NCBI GenBank assembly: GCA_903772945.1
Contig: CAICTM010001236.1
Location: forward strand, 1-33,389
Source: Seminavis robusta
Taxonomy: Eukaryota > Bacillariophyta > Bacillariophyceae > Naviculales > Naviculaceae
Direction: 5' to 3'
Length of the DNA: 33,389 bases
This document shows, piece after piece, positions 1-8,495 of this stretch. The position numbers and the translations under genes are program-made. The notes beneath the pieces are model-generated. The model did not search any database, had not been told where the DNA came from, and was given only the letters and a program-made list of their open reading frames with translations. Numbering within the stretch: the stretch's first letter is position 1; every line of letters begins with the position of its first letter.

Positions 1-1009
1 CTAACAGATGAATCGGACAGTGCTGAATCCTTTGCGAACAAATTAAGAGACGCTCTATCCATCACAGGTTTTGGAATGATTTTGCTTGCACTTGACTGGA
101 CGGGTGAAAGTTCCCAGAGATTGGTCCAAATGTATCCCGAGTTAAAGTCTGGTGATATCACCTACAAAACAAACTCAGAAAAGAGGGAATTGCACATAGA
201 GTCTGGTATAGCTGCCGATGGGCAGTCTTTCAGCCACACATGGGCATTGTTCCCATGTGCTTCAAAGTGGATATTCCAGTGGTTCTACCGAAATGCCTTG
301 CCCCGACTTCATTCGGCCAAAACTCTGTCGAGAGTAGAAGTGGCTGCTCATGATGAAGACGAGAAGTGTTACATGATGTTTCAACAAACAGACGGTGTTT
401 GCAAACCATTTTCAAATGCTGTAGTTACAGCTTTTTAATTGGACAAGGTGAACAGAATTTACCAATCATCCAAATTTCAAATCCATCATTGCACAATTGA
501 CAGAGACTGACGATGTGATTGAGTGGGAGATGATCGTGTCTTGGCTATGGAAATTTGCCCGATATCAGACAAGAGAAGAAGCGGATTTGTCTCAGCAGAT
601 GCTCATGCATTACCTTGACGAAGACGAGGATCTCCACAAAATCAAGTTGAGGGAACCATCGTACTGGACTCCCATCTTTCAGCAGAACAGGAAATTCAAA
701 AACTATGCAACAAGAACCTGGGAGAGTGGTGAGGAGATGGTGGGATTGGTGGAAGAGAGCCAGACTTCGGAGTTACAACAGAGCGATTTTCCACTTACGG
801 ATGACTACGTTGACAGTGATGTGGAAATTGCTACTGCTATAGATGTGCGTGGTGCGTACAAGACATTACTACCAAAGTTTTCCGATGTTGCAAAGGTGGT
901 CAATTCTGTGGACGAATATAGAATCCTGAGAGAAGCATTGGACAAAGCACACAGTGAGATTTTGAAGCTGCAGATTGAAGAAAGTCTGCGCATAGTTTGG
1001 TCAGACTGA
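1..1009 (+). pseudogene. MULE-like transposase remnant, 5' partial
   Basis: The frame is open from the window edge to a TAA at 436-438, and coding-like sequence resumes in another frame from about 452 to the TGA at 1007-1009. The first part has a WALFP...KWIFQWFY...HDEDE pattern that resembles the MULE/FAR1-type transposase domain. The second part has EMIVSWLWKFARY and a charged C-terminal helix region. Between the two open stretches the frames still read protein-like: DKVNR follows the stop in frame 1, then FTNHPNFKSIIAQ appears in frame 2. This favours one stop plus one single-base indel near 452 in a decayed gene. An 85-bp intron (421-505, GT-AG, phase 0) would also restore the frame, but it would remove those residues. 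The family call is by pattern recall, without a search. The N-terminus lies outside the window. Confidence 0.55.
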
Positions 1010-1101
1010 TGTCCGATGTTAAGCTACCAGAAACTCGACAAATCAGAAGAGTGTGGGAAAGGCCATTTGACCAGTTCCCGCCAAGAATCAAAAAGATAAT
1101 G

Positions 1102-1833
1102 CTAGCCATTCTCTTTGCCCTTTTTTCTCTTCACACGGTGTGATACGCTGCTATCTTCATCTTCCTCAGAGGAAGATGAAGCCGGATTGCCTGCTGGAGC
1201 GGCTGCTGGAGCGGCTGCTGGAGCGGCTGCAAGAGCCCTGAGACCTTCAACTTGTGCCCTGTGCTCAGGATTGTTGGGGTCGAGTCCAAGAAAAGTGTAA
1301 GTTCTGGCTTCGGCATCCTCAGCTTCACCCATTTCCCTCTGACGTCGTTGTGCTTCGGCTTCTGCAGCTATCTCTGCAGCAACATTACCTGCGATACCAT
1401 CATATCGCCTTTCACAGAGGTCCTTTCTTGAAGAAGTTCCACCTCCCACCGATCCATCTTCGTTTGGAGGTCTAGAATGATTGTACATGCTAGGACCAAC
1501 CTTTCGGACTTTGAAGGAGTTAGCACTTTCGGCACTACTCTGTGCAACACCAGGCTCAAAGCATTGGTGACAAAATGCTGACAGTCCAGGATGGTAGATA
1601 GGATGCGTGGTGATGGATCCATCTTCGTTTCGGCGCTTCGCGGTCATCGGAATGGCTTCTTGAATACATGTAACAAAGTTGCGGGGAGTGATTTGTTCGG
1701 GGAAAAAAGGACCAGGATTGTCAGGGCCAAAGGGAATCCCCTCCTCAGATTCCTCAGCCTTCGTCTCTTCTGCATCATTCTCGTTTGCCCCGTGATCGTC
1801 TTGCGGACCAGATTCATCGTCAGAATCCACCAT
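1102..1833 (-). CDS. Unrecognised acidic, low-complexity protein (243 aa)
   Basis: I do not recognise this protein. It has a strongly acidic N-terminus (residues 1-30), a middle part containing IPFGPDNPGPFF and a CHQC pair, a helical Ala/Glu/Arg-rich stretch (about 148-172), an A-A-P repeat made by three copies of a 12-bp unit (about 1192-1228), an S4-E-E-D-E-D run, and a basic nuclear-localisation-like end (RVKRKKGK). The ATG sits in a good context (gcatcATGG). It converges on the broken transposase ending at 1009, with 92 bp between, so it may be a second ORF of the same element. Its intact frame, when its neighbour is broken, supports either a young ORF or an independent gene. No catalytic motif is visible. 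Confidence 0.45.
   Translation of the reverse strand: MVDSDDESGPQDDHGANENDAEETKAEESEEGIPFGPDNPGPFFPEQITPRNFVTCIQEAIPMTAKRRNEDGSITTHPIYHPGLSAFCHQCFEPGVAQSSAESANSFKVRKVGPSMYNHSRPPNEDGSVGGGTSSRKDLCERRYDGIAGNVAAEIAAEAEAQRRQREMGEAEDAEARTYTFLGLDPNNPEHRAQVEGLRALAAAPAAAPAAAPAGNPASSSSEEDEDSSVSHRVKRKKGKENG
1155..1181. repeat. 27-bp palindrome inside an ORF
   Basis: This is a 13-bp perfect inverted repeat around a single central A. It lies in the Ser/Glu/Asp-coding part of the acidic ORF, and the symmetry may simply follow from the Ser-run and Glu/Asp-run codons. Confidence 0.8.
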
Positions 1834-1889
1834 GATGCCTAAACGAAAATACTAAACAAGAAAACAAAATAGGTGAGACAACGAACACG

Positions 1890-2104
1890 GGTAATACGTA
1901 TAATACAGGTAATACGTATAATACAGGTAATACATATAATACAGTTGATACGTATAACACGGGTGATATGCATAATACATGTTACACCTGATACACGTAT
2001 AACACGGGTGATACATATAATACACATTACATTCATAACACGTGTTACACCATAAAACGTGTTACACCATAACAAGTGTTACACGCGTAACACGTATTGC
2101 GCGC
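1890..2104. repeat. 9-bp minisatellite array A (about 24 units)
   Basis: Units such as GGTAATACG and TATAATACA alternate at the left end and drift to TATAACACG and TGTTACACC towards the right, where some units lose one base. The right half carries AACACGTGTT palindromes, so the array can fold on itself. It begins about 55 bp upstream of the start of the acidic minus-strand ORF. Confidence 0.9.
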
Positions 2105-2553
2105 TGACTGAGGTACTTAAATGGGTTCAGTACTGGTCCCTACAGAAAGTGGTTGACAATGAGAGAATTCAAGGCAAGATCTTCCACAGGCTTCATCAGT
2201 GAGCCTTCAGAAGAATATGAATGCAAAGAGAATGGTCCTGTGAGCTTGACAAAGCCTGATAAAGAGAGTGGGGGCAGGAGAATGAAGAAGGAGTTGAATG
2301 GAGAGAAATCCTTCTATCTTTCCACAGAAACAGTCTTCTTGGCTTCAACAAAGCCATACCCACATTGCCTACTTACCCACAATGATGGTACTATCTTCAA
2401 ATAACAACAGAAACCTCTGTATCCTTCAAACAAACAAGAGAAGAGAGGTTGTTGTCATGGTGGTTCTTTGTGGTGGAGATTGCATGGTGGAGATTGGTGT
2501 TGAAGCCATTTTGCGAACGGTCATTCGAACGGTCACGGAGGCTGGCTGGCGAC
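2105..2553. other. 449-bp unique core between the two 9-bp arrays
   Basis: Single-copy sequence bounded on both sides by related 9-bp arrays. The only plus-strand ORF of any length (2153-2404) starts with TTG and has no recognisable motif. It could be the body of a non-autonomous element, or just spacer. Confidence 0.4.
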
Positions 2554-2658
2554 CGTGTAATACGTGTAATACGTGTAATACGTACAATGCGTATCGTGTA
2601 ATACGTGTAATACGTATTATACGTAGAATACACATTGTACGTATTACATGTATTACAT
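2554..2658. repeat. 9-bp minisatellite array B (about 11 units)
   Basis: Units of CGTGTAATA repeat at the left. They pass through CGTATTATA to CGTATTACA and TGTATTACA at the right, which is the reverse complement of the left units. The motif is the same as in array A, so A and B can pair with each other and within themselves. Confidence 0.9.
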
Positions 2659-3331
2659 CGCGTGCGTTTGAGGGTCTCTCTTTGCTAAATTGATGACGCA
2701 GAGAACGAGAGTACAGTACAAGCGAGCAAAGCTCGTCTTGTTAGACATAGAGATGACACTTTTCACCCATCTCCTTCTTCTACCGGTTGAGATCTGAAGG
2801 CTATATTGGGTCCCGGAAAATTACTTGAAATTGCACTCTTGAAGAATGCTCCAAGACCAGCCTAGCGGCCTACTGCCACCAGCGCCAGCTAGATACTGTA
2901 GTATATTCTCTGTAGCCAGTTTCTCTTCATCAGATTCTCACAGCAACATAGACTAGTCTATTTGACCTTTCTTGGTTGTGCCTTGATTATTTACACATCC
3001 CTTAGCATATCATGCTCAGGCACTGTGGCATACTCAACCATCAGGTAAGGGCAATGAGATTGCGTGGGTATTCCCAAAGCCACCAACCCGCAACTCGATA
3101 CAGGAAGTTGAAATTCATTCAAGGCTCTCATCCACAGATTCAGAAAGAAATCACCCCTCAGGTTGCATGGATCTCGTCAGTTTGGATGGATTTCCTGTCT
3201 CCTGCTAGAGCCCGCTCGTAGAAGCTCTCGTGGCTAGCTGGATGCAGTTTGAGATTACGGGATTGAGGTACGAGTTTAATAAAGGAAGTGGGTGAGACAC
3301 GTAGAAAGTGTACCAACGCTACAGCCCAAAA

Positions 3332-3644
3332 ATGGACCAAAACCGTCTATAAGCAAATGACTGTCTCAATGTCCGATTGACCAATAAGTAGATTAATACG
3401 AAATCGACCTCAAGTACCATTGACTCATAGCATGTTTCCCATACTGACCACATGATTTAACATCACATACCCTATGTTAAACGTGTATTTCATTTTCGCT
3501 ATACTTTTTGTGAGATAGTTAAATATTTTGGTCCATTATTGAGTCCCGTTAACTCAGAAAATAGAGAGTGAGACAGAAGGTTTCCGATATTGTACTGTTT
3601 TTGCTATAGTACCGCTGATGTCTCAAAGCGATGGACCAAAACCG
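3332..3644. repeat. Three copies of an ATGGACCAAAA motif
   Basis: A 14-bp copy (ATGGACCAAAACCG) lies at 3332-3345, an inverted 11-bp copy at 3526-3536, and a second direct 14-bp copy at 3631-3644. The first and second copies form the ends of a possible 205-bp foldback unit. Confidence 0.6.
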
Positions 3645-4130
3645 ACTTTATACCTGTAAAGTATCGTTCGAGTCTCAGTCTACATGATAAACGAAAGACC
3701 TTCAAACCATACCTACGCTGTACCCAGAAAAACTGTAATTCCTGCTGTAATAAGGCCACAAGGAAAAGCCGATCAAATGAAAGAAAAAGAGAACCTTCTG
3801 GGTTCTCGTTGTTTTGGCCAGTGAAGATCGGTGAACACGTGAACACAGGAAGCCAGCTAGAATTAGTTTAGGCTTTGCATGAGGGAGGTTGGTATCACTT
3901 GAAGAATGTTTCCGGTCCAGTATTTTTGAGGCTTTCCAGCTGGCTCGCTAGACTAGCTAGATTGCGGTATAGCGGTACATCGTATGTCATAGCACTGTAT
4001 CCGGCTGGCTGGCTAGTCGTGCAGTTGGGAAGAACCGAAACGATGCACTGGCCCTAGACGTTACGTATACGGAGGTTCTGTGTTGGTTATTGTGGTTGGG
4101 ATTAGGACATGGCTTTCATGGTCCAGCTAG

Positions 4131-5247
4131 CTAGAGACCTTGCGCTTCCCGCCAGTATCCTCGAGCTTCTCTCCACGAAAAGTCCCAACCACACACGCAT
4201 CTCATATGATCACAGCCATCGCCTTTGCTGATCACAATCCGGCATCGAGGGCATAGCGCCCAACCTGAATTTTGGCCAACCCCGTCGCTCGGAAGGGTCT
4301 CCAAGACACGTCGTGTTTGGCGGACAGTTGTCGCCCGACTCGAGTTGATTCTTTCCTTGGCCATTTCACGAAAAAACATTGCGTTGGCTCGGCGTAAAAT
4401 TTCTGCATGTCCATGGTCGATCCGATCGCTCGGCGCTTACGGTATGCTTGCAAGGATCGTTCGTTTTGCGTGGCCTTTGCGTCGAGGACACGTGAGCGCA
4501 TTTCCTTTCCGCCAAGAAACGGTGCAGCCCAAAGGTGCTACCGCAAGATCTGCAGGAAAAGGTTTGTAGCTGGTCGTGTGTCGGCAGCGCCTGTTGGGCT
4601 GTTTGACGTGGATGATCACAGGAGGGGCAGTGCAAGACTTTGGATTGGGGATTTTGGTAACTCTTTGCCAGGACAGTCCAGCGATAATGTTTGCTCAATT
4701 CGGCGGAATCCAACGCTAGGCGCTCAAGCTGTGTCTGCTGCAGGGTCTTGGAGCATGATGGATGGAAACACCGCAACGGGTATTGGGCGACGTCTTTTTG
4801 AGCGTGCCTGACGTAGACTTGTCGAAGACAAGCGCTACATGACAGGGCATGCTGGCAATTCTTAAAAAGTCTAACCAGAGCGACGTCTTCTTCCAAGCAA
4901 ATGGCACAAGTACCCATCGTCGTCGTACCGGCATCACCAGACAGAACTTTTTGCATGTTGGGTTTCTGCATGGTGCGTCTGGGGAGTTGCTCGGGCCCAG
5001 ACAAAACAATGTCGTTTCCCTCTGGATCAGCAATCTGTTGACCTCTTCTTCCCCGGCTCCTGCGAGCTTTCTGCAAGTGTCGTTTGCTGTCTTCCGAAAC
5101 AAAAGCGTTGTCTTCCAACTCAACTTTTCTTTGTGCGAGGGCCAGGCTGCCTCTTGCACGATCGCTCTCAACGGTACGGCGGCTTGATCCGCCTCGGCCT
5201 TGTTTCTTCCCGGACCCGGTGCAGTTCTTTAGGTATCCTCTTGGCAT
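4131..5247 (-). CDS. RBR-type E3 ubiquitin ligase (RING1-IBR-RING2), frame break near 4440
   Basis: RBR ligases move ubiquitin from an E2 onto a RING2 cysteine and then to substrate. The first frame (5247 down to 4366) has a basic N-terminus, a RING1 starting CAICLEE (Cys114 to Cys165), and an IBR-like block with HCPSC and SCRSC (about 207-250). The second frame (4379 down to 4131) holds RING2: CPRC, nine residues, then the candidate catalytic Cys in GDGCDHM, then CVCGWDFSW. All three modules are needed, so the two frames belong to one gene. They can be joined by a phase-0 intron at 4356-4440 (GTAAGC to CCAAG, 85 bp) or by a single-base frameshift near 4420-4440. The intron lacks a pyrimidine tract, and the second frame stays coding-like through it, so the frameshift is a serious alternative. 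The IBR lacks one expected cysteine pair. The last RING2 cysteines are also missing, as in CxCGxxFxW variants. Substrate unknown. Confidence 0.8.
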
Positions 5248-5915
5248 TATTTTCTTTCGAACTTTCTCTATCTAGTAGGGTCTTCTTGTATACTTCTTTC
5301 AGTTTTGTGTGTGGGCTTTGAAAGTCCAACACCGGACGGAAGGCACGTCTGCTTGCGAAGAGTGTGAATCGTGTGATGCACGAATGGCGATGGTATGTTC
5401 AAATGCGCACAGACTGACTTCTGTGGAGCTTGGGTTTGGTCAAGGTAAAACACATCATGCAAGCCTTGGAAGAACTTGATATGCTTTTGTGATTCCACCA
5501 CCAAGTCTTCGTTGCAGATGGACTAACCGTTTGGGTTGTGGTGAGCGCTCGTCATGGTGGTTGCTATCCGTCCGTGGCAAAAGTGGGCCACAAGTAAAAG
5601 TTTCACAATTCAAAGATCGTCATCCTCTGATGAGATTCAGGTCAAGTCAGGTTCCTCTTTTATGTCAAAAGGAGACCATTTCTGATTGAATCCAATCATT
5701 CATCTGCAAACCAATGCTTTGGTGGTCCAAGGCGCGAGTGTTGCTTTCGTACCGTATGTGCTCTGAGTTTCATTTTAGAGCTTCGTTAGGGTTCAGGCTA
5801 CCGGTATCTTTTGACAGCTGGATCTTTTGGGCTTCGCACAACCACCAAAGCATCCATCACAACTCATTTCAGTTTCTTCCATCCTTACCAACTCTGCAAT
5901 TTGAAGACAATAAAG
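5248..5915. promoter_or_regulatory. Divergent intergenic region
   Basis: 668 bp between the start of the RBR gene (minus) and the ATG chosen for the plastid-type protein (plus), so it should carry both promoters. Short ORFs inside it have no family features. I see no clear TATA box or repeated operator. Confidence 0.4.
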
Positions 5916-6749
5916 ATGAAGAAACCTCAAGACAATATCGTGCTGTGGCAACTGCTGCTGCTTCTCCCTTTTTCGCTGGAAGCATTTACTCTGGGTAGCA
6001 GCGCCCCTGCAGTATCCCGTCCTTCTACGCCACTCTTTCGACAATCCGACAGCAAATGGGACCACTTGGACGATGAAGACGGCGAAAACGACCTACGTGC
6101 TCGACCCGACATGAAGTACGTCCCTCGCAATGTGCAACGTCAACATCAGAACTTTGTGGCCATTCGAGATGCCGGTGGAAAGGAGATGACCCACGACGTG
6201 TACGTTCCCGAACCCGATTCCGATACGTTTTGGTTTGTCGGTAAAGTGGCTCGGATCAGTGATGTCACGGTAGAACAAGCAGTCGCACGACAATGGCCCC
6301 TGATTGTACAGCATGCCGCCAATCTACGTCCCATTGAACTATACCCCAGTCGGGCTCGTTTGGAACTGTGGGTGGCACCGGGCGATTCGGAATTGGATGT
6401 GGCATACAATCGACCCGATATTGTCTTTACCAAAATGGAACGAGAGGGTGTCGAAGGGGCTCAAGCGCTCAAATCTTCCATGATTGGCTTTCAGGGAGAA
6501 GTTTACACGGAAGGACAAGGTATGGGATTTCGTACCATGAGAACGCGCGAGGGTCTACCAGTCAATCCGGAAATTCAAAGTCCGGAAGCACCAGGTGTCA
6601 ATAGTGAACTCACAGAGGAGCTATATAGTGACCCCAAATTCAGAGCTCCATCCGCAGAGGAGCTAGAGTTATTGCAGAATCAGCTCAAAGACAAGAACAT
6701 GGACATTAGTGATCTGTATGAGGAACAGCAAAGGAGAGAAGCAGAGTAA
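5916..6749 (+). CDS. Conserved plastid-type protein, function unknown (277 aa)
   Basis: I chose the ATG at 5916. It has a purine at -3 (aaagATGA) and puts a hydrophobic leader (WQLLLLLPF) directly at the N-terminus. An upstream in-frame ATG at 5811 would bury that leader behind 35 extra residues. The leader ends in LEAFTLG, similar to the ASAF-type site of diatom plastid presequences, and a Ser/Pro/Arg-rich stretch follows, so plastid import is likely by inference. The mature part has a compact conserved-looking core (FWFVGKVAR...RQWPLIVQHA...LRPIELYP...LELWVAPGDSELDVA...GFQGEVYTEGQG) and an acidic, helical C-terminus. I recall similar sequences in photosynthetic eukaryotes but cannot name a function. 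No catalytic motif or membrane span is visible in the mature part. No intron is needed. Confidence 0.85.
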   Translation: MKKPQDNIVLWQLLLLLPFSLEAFTLGSSAPAVSRPSTPLFRQSDSKWDHLDDEDGENDLRARPDMKYVPRNVQRQHQNFVAIRDAGGKEMTHDVYVPEPDSDTFWFVGKVARISDVTVEQAVARQWPLIVQHAANLRPIELYPSRARLELWVAPGDSELDVAYNRPDIVFTKMEREGVEGAQALKSSMIGFQGEVYTEGQGMGFRTMRTREGLPVNPEIQSPEAPGVNSELTEELYSDPKFRAPSAEELELLQNQLKDKNMDISDLYEEQQRREAE

Positions 6750-7027
6750 AAAGACGACTTTAAATTAGCTAAATAGAGTTTGGGTTCATCCCCATAAAGC
6801 AAACATCTGAAGTGATAAATCGGGGGCAATTAACTCTTCTAGACCACTCTTGCTTTGACCGAAAGAAAACGACCAGCAGTCCTTTGGAAAATGAAAACAA
6901 TACGATCTAGTTAGCAATGTTGAACATGGCCTTATCTTTACATACCGCTAGCTAGCTAGTTAGCCAGACTATGGTTCTACGGGGTCTTTGTTCAAGATAT
7001 CAACCACAACAGATACAAGTACGGAAG
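6750..7027. other. Convergent 3' intergenic region
   Basis: 278 bp between two convergent gene ends. It contains a GCTAGCTAGCTAG run at about 6947-6959. No other structure seen. Confidence 0.5.
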
Positions 7028-8257
7028 CTAAGAAGGCGGACCACCACCATACCCATCTTGTTGTTGAAGCTGTCGACGACCACCACGGTCTTGGTCACCA
7101 GCACGCGCCATGCGGTTGAGTTGACGAAAGAGTACTTGGATGGCACGGTAGAATTGTATCATTTCTCTATCCTGCTGATACTGTTGATGATTGCGTTGCT
7201 GATTGATGCGTAGGGCACGATACCACAGCCATTGACGGAGAATCCACACCATCATGAGCATCAGCACCAGAAACACCAGGGGTCGACCCACAAACAAAAA
7301 GGCCGATTCTTTCGCTTGGTACATGGCTTGACAATCGGAAAAGTTGCGTTCCCAGAATTCTTGATCGCCGTACGTCATGCGTGCGCAAATGGAAGGCAGA
7401 GAGGCACCTTCCCATCCACCAAATACAGCCGGGCCAGAGCGATAGGTATCTTTCAACGGCTGGGTCACCAAACTGTGGTAAAAGGCTGGCAGTAAAAAGC
7501 ACAATTGGTCCCAGACACTCTCCAAGAAAAATGGAATGCCCGAGACCATGTGCAACAGCAGGCTCAACTTTTTCCACACCACTGCAAAGAACAGCACCAA
7601 TCCACCAAATATGACACGCCAATCATGCCACCAGGGAGCCTTGGGAACCGGTTTGGGCATGTAGAGAGAATAGATTTGCCGGCGCAAGAATTTGGAGTCT
7701 TCTTCGGAGGTAGTGTCACCGCAGGACAGTAAGTGTTCCAGCGATACAAACATTCCATTCTGGTAGCCAAAAAGTCCCACGACAGAATCGTCTGAATAGT
7801 CTGTGGCTTGGACAATGCACTTGGACAGGATATAGGCCGTCATTCCTCTTGGAACATGGATTCGGAGGAGACCCTTGCCAGGGTGACGTAATCGGAGCAC
7901 CCAATCCGCATTACAAATCGCAGGCGGTGGCGGAGGCGTGGGAGGAGTGGGTGGAGCTGGATAAGGTGGGGGAGGTAACGGTGGAGGATTGGGAATCTGC
8001 TGGTTTGTTCGAGGCGTCACCCCCGACCCTCGGCGTGGTTGAAGTTGAGGTCTTTGCTGCTGCTGTTGTCTTGCAACACTTGGGCTGGGTGGTGGTTGAC
8101 GAGGACTGGGTGGCGGTTGACGAGGAGAGGGAGGCGGAACTCTGGCGCTTCCTCCAGGAGGCGGCGGCGGCAGGGGAGGCGGACCTATCAAAGGTCTTCT
8201 CTCATTATTAGCTTCGTCCTCTGAACTGGATGATTGACCATCTTGCCGCGTCCTCAT
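7028..8257 (-). CDS. Proline-rich membrane protein, function unknown (409 aa)
   Basis: The N-terminus is disordered: an acidic Ser-rich start, polyproline blocks (about 26-60 and 91-113, including three PPPSPRQ-like units), and a Gln run. A folded soluble part follows (about 115-205, ADWVLRLRHPGKG...), in which the pattern of short strands could suit a ubiquitin-like or other small domain, although that is only a guess. Hydrophobic segments lie at about 215-246 (two helices or one long hairpin), possibly around 250-262, and at 317-346 (FLVLMLMMVWIL), with a Cys-containing loop between them. The C-terminal tail is Gln/Arg-rich. Polyproline stretches often bind SH3, WW or profilin modules. It lies 238 bp downstream of the dihydrouridine synthase gene on the same strand. 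I do not recognise the family. Confidence 0.8.
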   Translation of the reverse strand: MRTRQDGQSSSSEDEANNERRPLIGPPPLPPPPPGGSARVPPPSPRQPPPSPRQPPPSPSVARQQQQQRPQLQPRRGSGVTPRTNQQIPNPPPLPPPPYPAPPTPPTPPPPPAICNADWVLRLRHPGKGLLRIHVPRGMTAYILSKCIVQATDYSDDSVVGLFGYQNGMFVSLEHLLSCGDTTSEEDSKFLRRQIYSLYMPKPVPKAPWWHDWRVIFGGLVLFFAVVWKKLSLLLHMVSGIPFFLESVWDQLCFLLPAFYHSLVTQPLKDTYRSGPAVFGGWEGASLPSICARMTYGDQEFWERNFSDCQAMYQAKESAFLFVGRPLVFLVLMLMMVWILRQWLWYRALRINQQRNHQQYQQDREMIQFYRAIQVLFRQLNRMARAGDQDRGGRRQLQQQDGYGGGPPS

Positions 8258-8495
8258 TGTCGTCGAGGATTGCTTGGGTCTCGTCGTTGTTTCTTATCGA
8301 ATGATGTGATGTGTTGCTGTCATCGGTCCTGTCTTGAGACCTGAGAAAAGATCGCTGAAAGATCCGTTGGGCAAGCGGGAATGAGTGATTCGTGAGGCCT
8401 CACTTTTAAGAAAACATAAAGGCTTCTTCAAATCAGTGCTGGGCTGGACAAAAAGCCCATGCAGCACAGGTGTTGCCTGTCTATCCGTTGCCACA

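Larger units (their letters stand above)
1834..4130. other. Gene-poor region with minisatellites and repeats
   Basis: I can support no protein gene here. ORFs over the two minisatellites read as Val-Ile-Arg-Ile-type repeats and are artefacts of a 9-bp period. Short ORFs at 2153-2404, 3012-3221 and 3590-3871 have no motif and no continuity. The region also holds copies of TGGACCAAAA (3332, 3526 inverted, 3631) and GCTAGCTAG-type palindromes (about 4125). Confidence 0.6.

Noticed and set aside
421..505. 85-bp intron in the MULE-like ORF
   Set aside because: The sites and phase fit, but the sequence inside still encodes family-like residues on both sides of the stop, so decay is the better explanation.
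1873..2075. ORFs on both strands over the 9-bp array
   Set aside because: The repeating Val-Ile-Arg-Ile pattern is caused by the 9-bp period (three codons), not by selection for a protein.
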